DNA from: Actinomycetes bacterium
GTDB lineage: Bacteria; Actinomycetota; Actinomycetes; Actinomycetales; Dermabacteraceae
Length of the DNA stretch: 18,114 nt
Assembly: GCA_023389045.1 (NCBI GenBank)
Contig: JAEWEZ010000103.1
Location: 1 to 18,114, forward strand
Reading direction: 5' to 3'
The notes beneath the pieces were generated by a model. That model saw only the letters and a list, made by a program, of their open reading frames with translations, did no database searches and was not told the origin of the DNA. Below, in pieces: positions 15,146-18,114 of the stretch; the first letter of the stretch is position 1; every line of letters begins with the position of its first letter. The translations under genes were made by a program, and so were the position numbers.

Positions 15146-15177
15146 CGACGGCGCCTTGGTCTCACGCGGCGCCGTTG
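15146..15177 (+). terminator. Possible terminator hairpin after the App1 gene
   Basis: CGACGGCGCC (15146-15155) pairs with GGCGCCGTTG (15168-15177), allowing one G-U pair, around a 12-base loop. It begins 36 bases after the stop codon and lacks a U-tract. Confidence 0.45.
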
Positions 15178-15273
15178 CAGCCCATGTGACCAGGGGGAAT
15201 GAGCCCGTCGTGCGCGCACGGCGGCACGCGCCTGACCAGCACAGAGTCCCTCCCGATGCGACCTGCGCCACAG

Positions 15274-15279
15274 TAGACT
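15274..15279 (+). promoter_or_regulatory. Leaderless -10 box of the aldo/keto reductase gene
   Basis: TAGACT ends six bases before ATG 15286 and there is no ribosome site. A 12-base palindrome, CGTGCGCGCACG (15209-15220), lies about 55 bases upstream and could be a regulator site. Confidence 0.65.
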
Positions 15280-15285
15280 GGGCAC

Positions 15286-16308
15286 ATGAGCAACGACGCC
15301 TACACCCCCGCTGCGTACCGAAACGATCGCATGCCCTACCGGCGCGCCGGCAGCTCGGGCCTGCTCCTCCCGACGATCTCGCTGGGAATGTGGCAGAACT
15401 TCGGCGAGCACCGCGACCCGGATGTCATGCGCGAGATCATCCGCCGCGCCTTCGACCTCGGCGTGACGCACTTTGACCTCGCCAACAACTACGGTCCCCC
15501 GCCCGGCCGTGCCGAAGAAAACTTCGGAGACATCCTGCGCAGCGACTTCGCTTCCCTGCGCGACGAAATCATCATCTCCACCAAGGCCGGATTCGACATG
15601 TGGGACGGCCCCTACGGCCGCGGCGGCTCCCGCAAACACATGTTGGCCTCTCTCGACCAGTCCCTGACGCGCCTCGGCGTGGACTACGTGGACGTGTTCT
15701 ACCACCACTGCGAAGACCCCGAGACTCCCCTTGAAGAGTCGATGGGGGCGCTGGCCACCGCTGTGACCAGCGGCAAGGCGCTGTACGTGGGCATCTCGAA
15801 CTACTCCCCGGAGAACACCCGCCGCGCGCATCGGATCCTTGCCTCCCTCGGGGTTCCGCTCACGCTGCACCAACCCTCCTACTCGATGTTCAACCGGCAT
15901 ATCGAGTCGGAACTGCTCAGCACCGTCTCGACCCTCGGGATGGGCATCGCGGCCTTCTCCCCGCTGCAGCAGGGCCTGCTGACGAACCGGTACATGTCCG
16001 GGGTGCCGCAGTCCTCGCGGGCCGCCGGGCCCTCGGGCTCGCTCACCGTGAAGCAGGTGGAAGATGCCGACTACCAGAGCCGTGTGCGTGGGCTGACCGA
16101 GATCGCCCAGCACCGCGGGCAGTCCCTGGCCCAGCTGGCTCTCGCCTGGGCGCTGCGCCACCGCCAGGTGACCACCGCCCTCGTCGGCGCCTCGACGGTG
16201 CACCAGCTCGAGCAGAACATTGAGACCCTCGAGCATCTGGAGCTGAGCGACGAGGAGCTGCGCCGGATCGACGAGTTTGCCGTGCACGGCACCGCTGCCG
16301 CCGGGTGA
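15286..16308 (+). CDS. gpr: Aldo/keto reductase, YghZ (L-glyceraldehyde 3-phosphate reductase) type
   Basis: A 340-residue NADPH-dependent TIM-barrel reductase of the AKR14/YghZ subfamily. The catalytic tetrad is complete: D64 and Y69 in FDLANNYGPPPGR, K100 in IISTKAGFDMWDGPYG, and H141 in VFYHHCED. The stretches LANNYGPPPG, AEENFG, MWDGPYGRGGSRKHML and LHQPSYSMFNR follow E. coli YghZ nearly residue for residue. That enzyme reduces L-glyceraldehyde 3-phosphate and methylglyoxal, so triose detoxification is the likely role; exact substrate preference is inferred. The cofactor-binding end (STVHQLEQNIETLEHLEL) is intact. The N-terminus is about ten residues longer than the barrel needs. ATG 15286 is fixed by a TAGACT box six bases before it. 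The gene is monocistronic and converges with ppc across a strong hairpin. Confidence 0.95.
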   Translation: MSNDAYTPAAYRNDRMPYRRAGSSGLLLPTISLGMWQNFGEHRDPDVMREIIRRAFDLGVTHFDLANNYGPPPGRAEENFGDILRSDFASLRDEIIISTKAGFDMWDGPYGRGGSRKHMLASLDQSLTRLGVDYVDVFYHHCEDPETPLEESMGALATAVTSGKALYVGISNYSPENTRRAHRILASLGVPLTLHQPSYSMFNRHIESELLSTVSTLGMGIAAFSPLQQGLLTNRYMSGVPQSSRAAGPSGSLTVKQVEDADYQSRVRGLTEIAQHRGQSLAQLALAWALRHRQVTTALVGASTVHQLEQNIETLEHLELSDEELRRIDEFAVHGTAAAG

Positions 16309-16331
16309 CAGCCTCCGCCGCGTTGCTCGCA

Positions 16332-16370
16332 ACAACGGCCCCGCCCGGTGGATTCGGGCGGGGCCGTTGT
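16332..16370. terminator. Bidirectional terminator hairpin between gpr and ppc
   Basis: ACAACGGCCCCGCCCG (16332-16347) is perfectly complementary to 16355-16370 around a 7-base loop, a 16-bp stem. It lies between two convergent stop codons and probably stops both. Neither side has a U-tract. A mini-hairpin GTTGC-TC-GCAAC (16322-16333) touches its left arm. Confidence 0.75.
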
Positions 16371-16449
16371 GGTGCGGGGGCGAGGAACGGGCGTCCCGAG
16401 GTGGTGACCCGACGGGGTGGGCGCCTGCGCCGCCAGCCCTCAGCGCAGA

Positions 16450-18114
16450 TCAGCCCGTGTTCTTCAGCCCCGCCGCGATGCCGTTGATCGTGGTCAGCAA
16501 CGCCCGCTGCAGCATCGGATCCGGCTGCTCCCCCGCCGCATCCGCGGCCCGGGCCCGCTGCAGCATGGCCACCTGCATGTAGGAGATTGGGTCGAGGTAG
16601 CGGTCGCGTACCGCCAGGGTGCGCTTGAGCACCGGCTGCCCGTCCAGCAGCGAGAGCACGCCCGTGAGGCGCTCCACCTCGGCCACCGTCAGCTCGTACT
16701 CCGCGCGGATCCGCTCAAACAGCGGCCACAGCCGCTCCGGCACCAGCGAATGCACATAGTGCGCGGCAATCTGCATATCGGTCTTCGCGAGCGTCATTTC
16801 CACGTTCGAGATCACCGTGCGGAAGAAGTGCCAGTTCTGCAGCATGTCGTGCAGATCCGCTTCCAGGCCGGCCTCGCGAGCAGCCTTCAGTCCGGAGCCC
16901 GCGCCAAACCAGCCCGGCACGATCTGTCGGGACTGCGTCCAGCCGAAGACCCACGGGATCGCCCGGAGCCCGTCGAGCCCCTTCTCACTCGTCGTGCGCT
17001 TCGAGGGACGCGACCCGATGTTGAGAGCGCCCAGCTGCTCCACCGGAGTGGAGGTCACGAAATACTCCGGCAGATCCGGGTCATCGGCGAGGGTGCGATA
17101 CCGGGCGAATGCCCCGTCGGACACGGTCTGCATGACCTGTCCAAAACGTTCCAGCTGCTCCGGGGTGGTGCGCGGCGCCGTATGCAGGGCCGAGCCCTCC
17201 AGCACCGCAGCGAGGGAGAGATCCAGGTTCTCCCGCGCGAGGGTGGGGAGCATGTACTTATCGGAGATGACCTCACCCTGTTCGGTGAACTTGATCGAGC
17301 CCTCGAGCACCCCGTAAGGCTGCGCGAGGATCGCATCGTAGGTGGGGCCGCCGCCGCGTCCCACCGAGCCGCCGCGGCCGTGGAAGAGACGCAGCGTCAC
17401 CCCGTGGCGGGCTGCCACATCGCGCAGTCGCCGCTGAGCCTGGTGAATCTCCCACTGGCTCGTGATCACACCGGATTCCTTATTGGAATCGGAGTAACCG
17501 AGCATCACCTCGTGGCGGTTGCCGCGCAGACGCACGATCTCACGGTAGGAGGGGTCCGAGAGCAGTTCATCGAGGATGTCGCCGCTGCGCCGCAGTTCTT
17601 CGACGGTTTCCAGCAGCGGCACGAATCCGATGTCGGCGCGTTTTTCCTCCGAGGCGAGATCGAGCAGACCAGCCTCCCGCGCAAGCAGCGCCACCGCGAG
17701 GATGTCGTCGGCGCCGCGGGTCATCGACACGATGTAGGTCTCGATCACGTTGCGCCCGTAGGTGCGGTGCGCCTCGCGGATCTCCCGGAACACCTCGAAA
17801 GTGGTGCGGGTCGCGTCATCCAGAACGTTCTCATCCTCAATCACGGCGCTGCCCGCGAGGGGCCGACGGGATGCGAGTTCCGCCGACAGCAGACGGGTGC
17901 GCGCCTCCCGATCCAGTTCGGCATACGGCTGCGGGATCTCCCCCAGCCGGTCGACCAGACGGGCGAGCACCTCGTGATGCTTCTCCGCGTGCTCGCGCAC
18001 ATCCAGGGTGGCGAGGTTCAGGCCGGGGCCGGCCAGAACATGCTGGGCGAGGGCCAGGGCTCCATCAGCCGCGCGGTGGCCGCGGTGGCGGCGCAGCGTC
18101 TCACGGAGCACATC
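16450..18114 (-). CDS. ppc: Phosphoenolpyruvate carboxylase, C-terminal part
   Basis: The frame is open from the right edge to TGA at 16450-16452, giving 554 residues, about 60 percent of a usual 880-930-residue enzyme; the N-terminus lies beyond the window, and the GTG at 18109-18111 is an internal valine. The enzyme carboxylates phosphoenolpyruvate to oxaloacetate to refill the citric acid cycle. Landmarks in order are TLDVREHAEKHHEVL, MLGYSDSNKESG, the catalytic FHGRGGSVGRGGGPTYDAIL, GSRPSKR, GLRAIPWVFGWTQSR, and the C-terminal TINGIAAGLKNTG, whose end is required for activity and is complete. LDVREHAEKH, where enterobacteria have LDVRQ(E)S, is the actinobacterial variant. The gene faces the aldo/keto reductase gene. 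Allosteric residues in the missing N-terminal part cannot be checked. Confidence 0.97.
   Translation of the reverse strand, partial: DVLRETLRRHRGHRAADGALALAQHVLAGPGLNLATLDVREHAEKHHEVLARLVDRLGEIPQPYAELDREARTRLLSAELASRRPLAGSAVIEDENVLDDATRTTFEVFREIREAHRTYGRNVIETYIVSMTRGADDILAVALLAREAGLLDLASEEKRADIGFVPLLETVEELRRSGDILDELLSDPSYREIVRLRGNRHEVMLGYSDSNKESGVITSQWEIHQAQRRLRDVAARHGVTLRLFHGRGGSVGRGGGPTYDAILAQPYGVLEGSIKFTEQGEVISDKYMLPTLARENLDLSLAAVLEGSALHTAPRTTPEQLERFGQVMQTVSDGAFARYRTLADDPDLPEYFVTSTPVEQLGALNIGSRPSKRTTSEKGLDGLRAIPWVFGWTQSRQIVPGWFGAGSGLKAAREAGLEADLHDMLQNWHFFRTVISNVEMTLAKTDMQIAAHYVHSLVPERLWPLFERIRAEYELTVAEVERLTGVLSLLDGQPVLKRTLAVRDRYLDPISYMQVAMLQRARAADAAGEQPDPMLQRALLTTINGIAAGLKNTG

Noticed and set aside
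14003..15271. 422-codon minus-strand frame opposite the App1 gene
   Set aside because: Antisense artefact of high third-position GC; the plus strand carries the conserved DxDxT domain.
15106..16335. 409-codon minus-strand frame opposite the aldo/keto reductase gene
   Set aside because: The plus strand matches YghZ nearly residue for residue and the minus frame runs through the terminator hairpin.

Overview
This window is chromosomal DNA from a high-GC Gram-positive bacterium, most likely an actinomycete of the Micrococcales. The signs are GC-rich third positions throughout, GTG starts, short TANNNT -10 boxes placed 6-7 bases before start codons (leaderless transcripts), an actinobacterial-type Pit transporter and a PEP carboxylase with an actinobacterial LDVREHAEKH motif. 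The genus cannot be fixed from this sequence; a Dermabacteraceae-like organism would fit but is a guess. I found no rRNA or tRNA, CRISPR array, insertion sequence, phage gene or integration site. This is an ordinary core and housekeeping region with several poorly characterised actinobacterial genes, and no clearly new multi-gene system.

Layout. Left edge: the C-terminal end of an ABC-transporter sugar-binding protein (+), converging with a ROK-family repressor (-), which probably belongs to that sugar locus. The repressor is divergent from a dcp-type M3 metallopeptidase (+), with only 36 bases between the two start codons. After a strong hairpin come an unrecognised 246-residue protein (+), a convergent DUF4126 membrane protein (-), a two-helix membrane protein with a PH-like tail (-), and a divergent uncharacterised 209-residue actinobacterial protein (+).

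Centre: a 350-base non-coding stretch carrying a 27-base tandem repeat leads to a two-gene phosphate-transport operon (DUF47/PhoU-like accessory protein plus Pit permease). Then come a Pro/Ala-rich two-helix membrane protein preceded by a perfect 22-base palindrome, phosphoglucomutase (pgm), and a secreted, membrane-anchored Pro/Ser/Thr-rich protein.

Right: a low-molecular-weight tyrosine phosphatase (-) diverges from a GNAT acetyltransferase (+), followed by an App1-type (DUF2183) HAD-like phosphatase (+) and a YghZ-like aldo/keto reductase (+). That reductase converges, across a bidirectional hairpin, on phosphoenolpyruvate carboxylase (ppc, -), which runs off the right edge.

Functional themes are central carbon metabolism (pgm, aldo/keto reductase, ppc), sugar and phosphate uptake, peptide turnover and cell-envelope proteins. 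Apart from the DUF47-pit pair and possibly GNAT-App1, the genes look singly transcribed. The most coherent observation across the window is that at least five genes carry a leaderless-type promoter with nearly constant spacing, including two divergent pairs.
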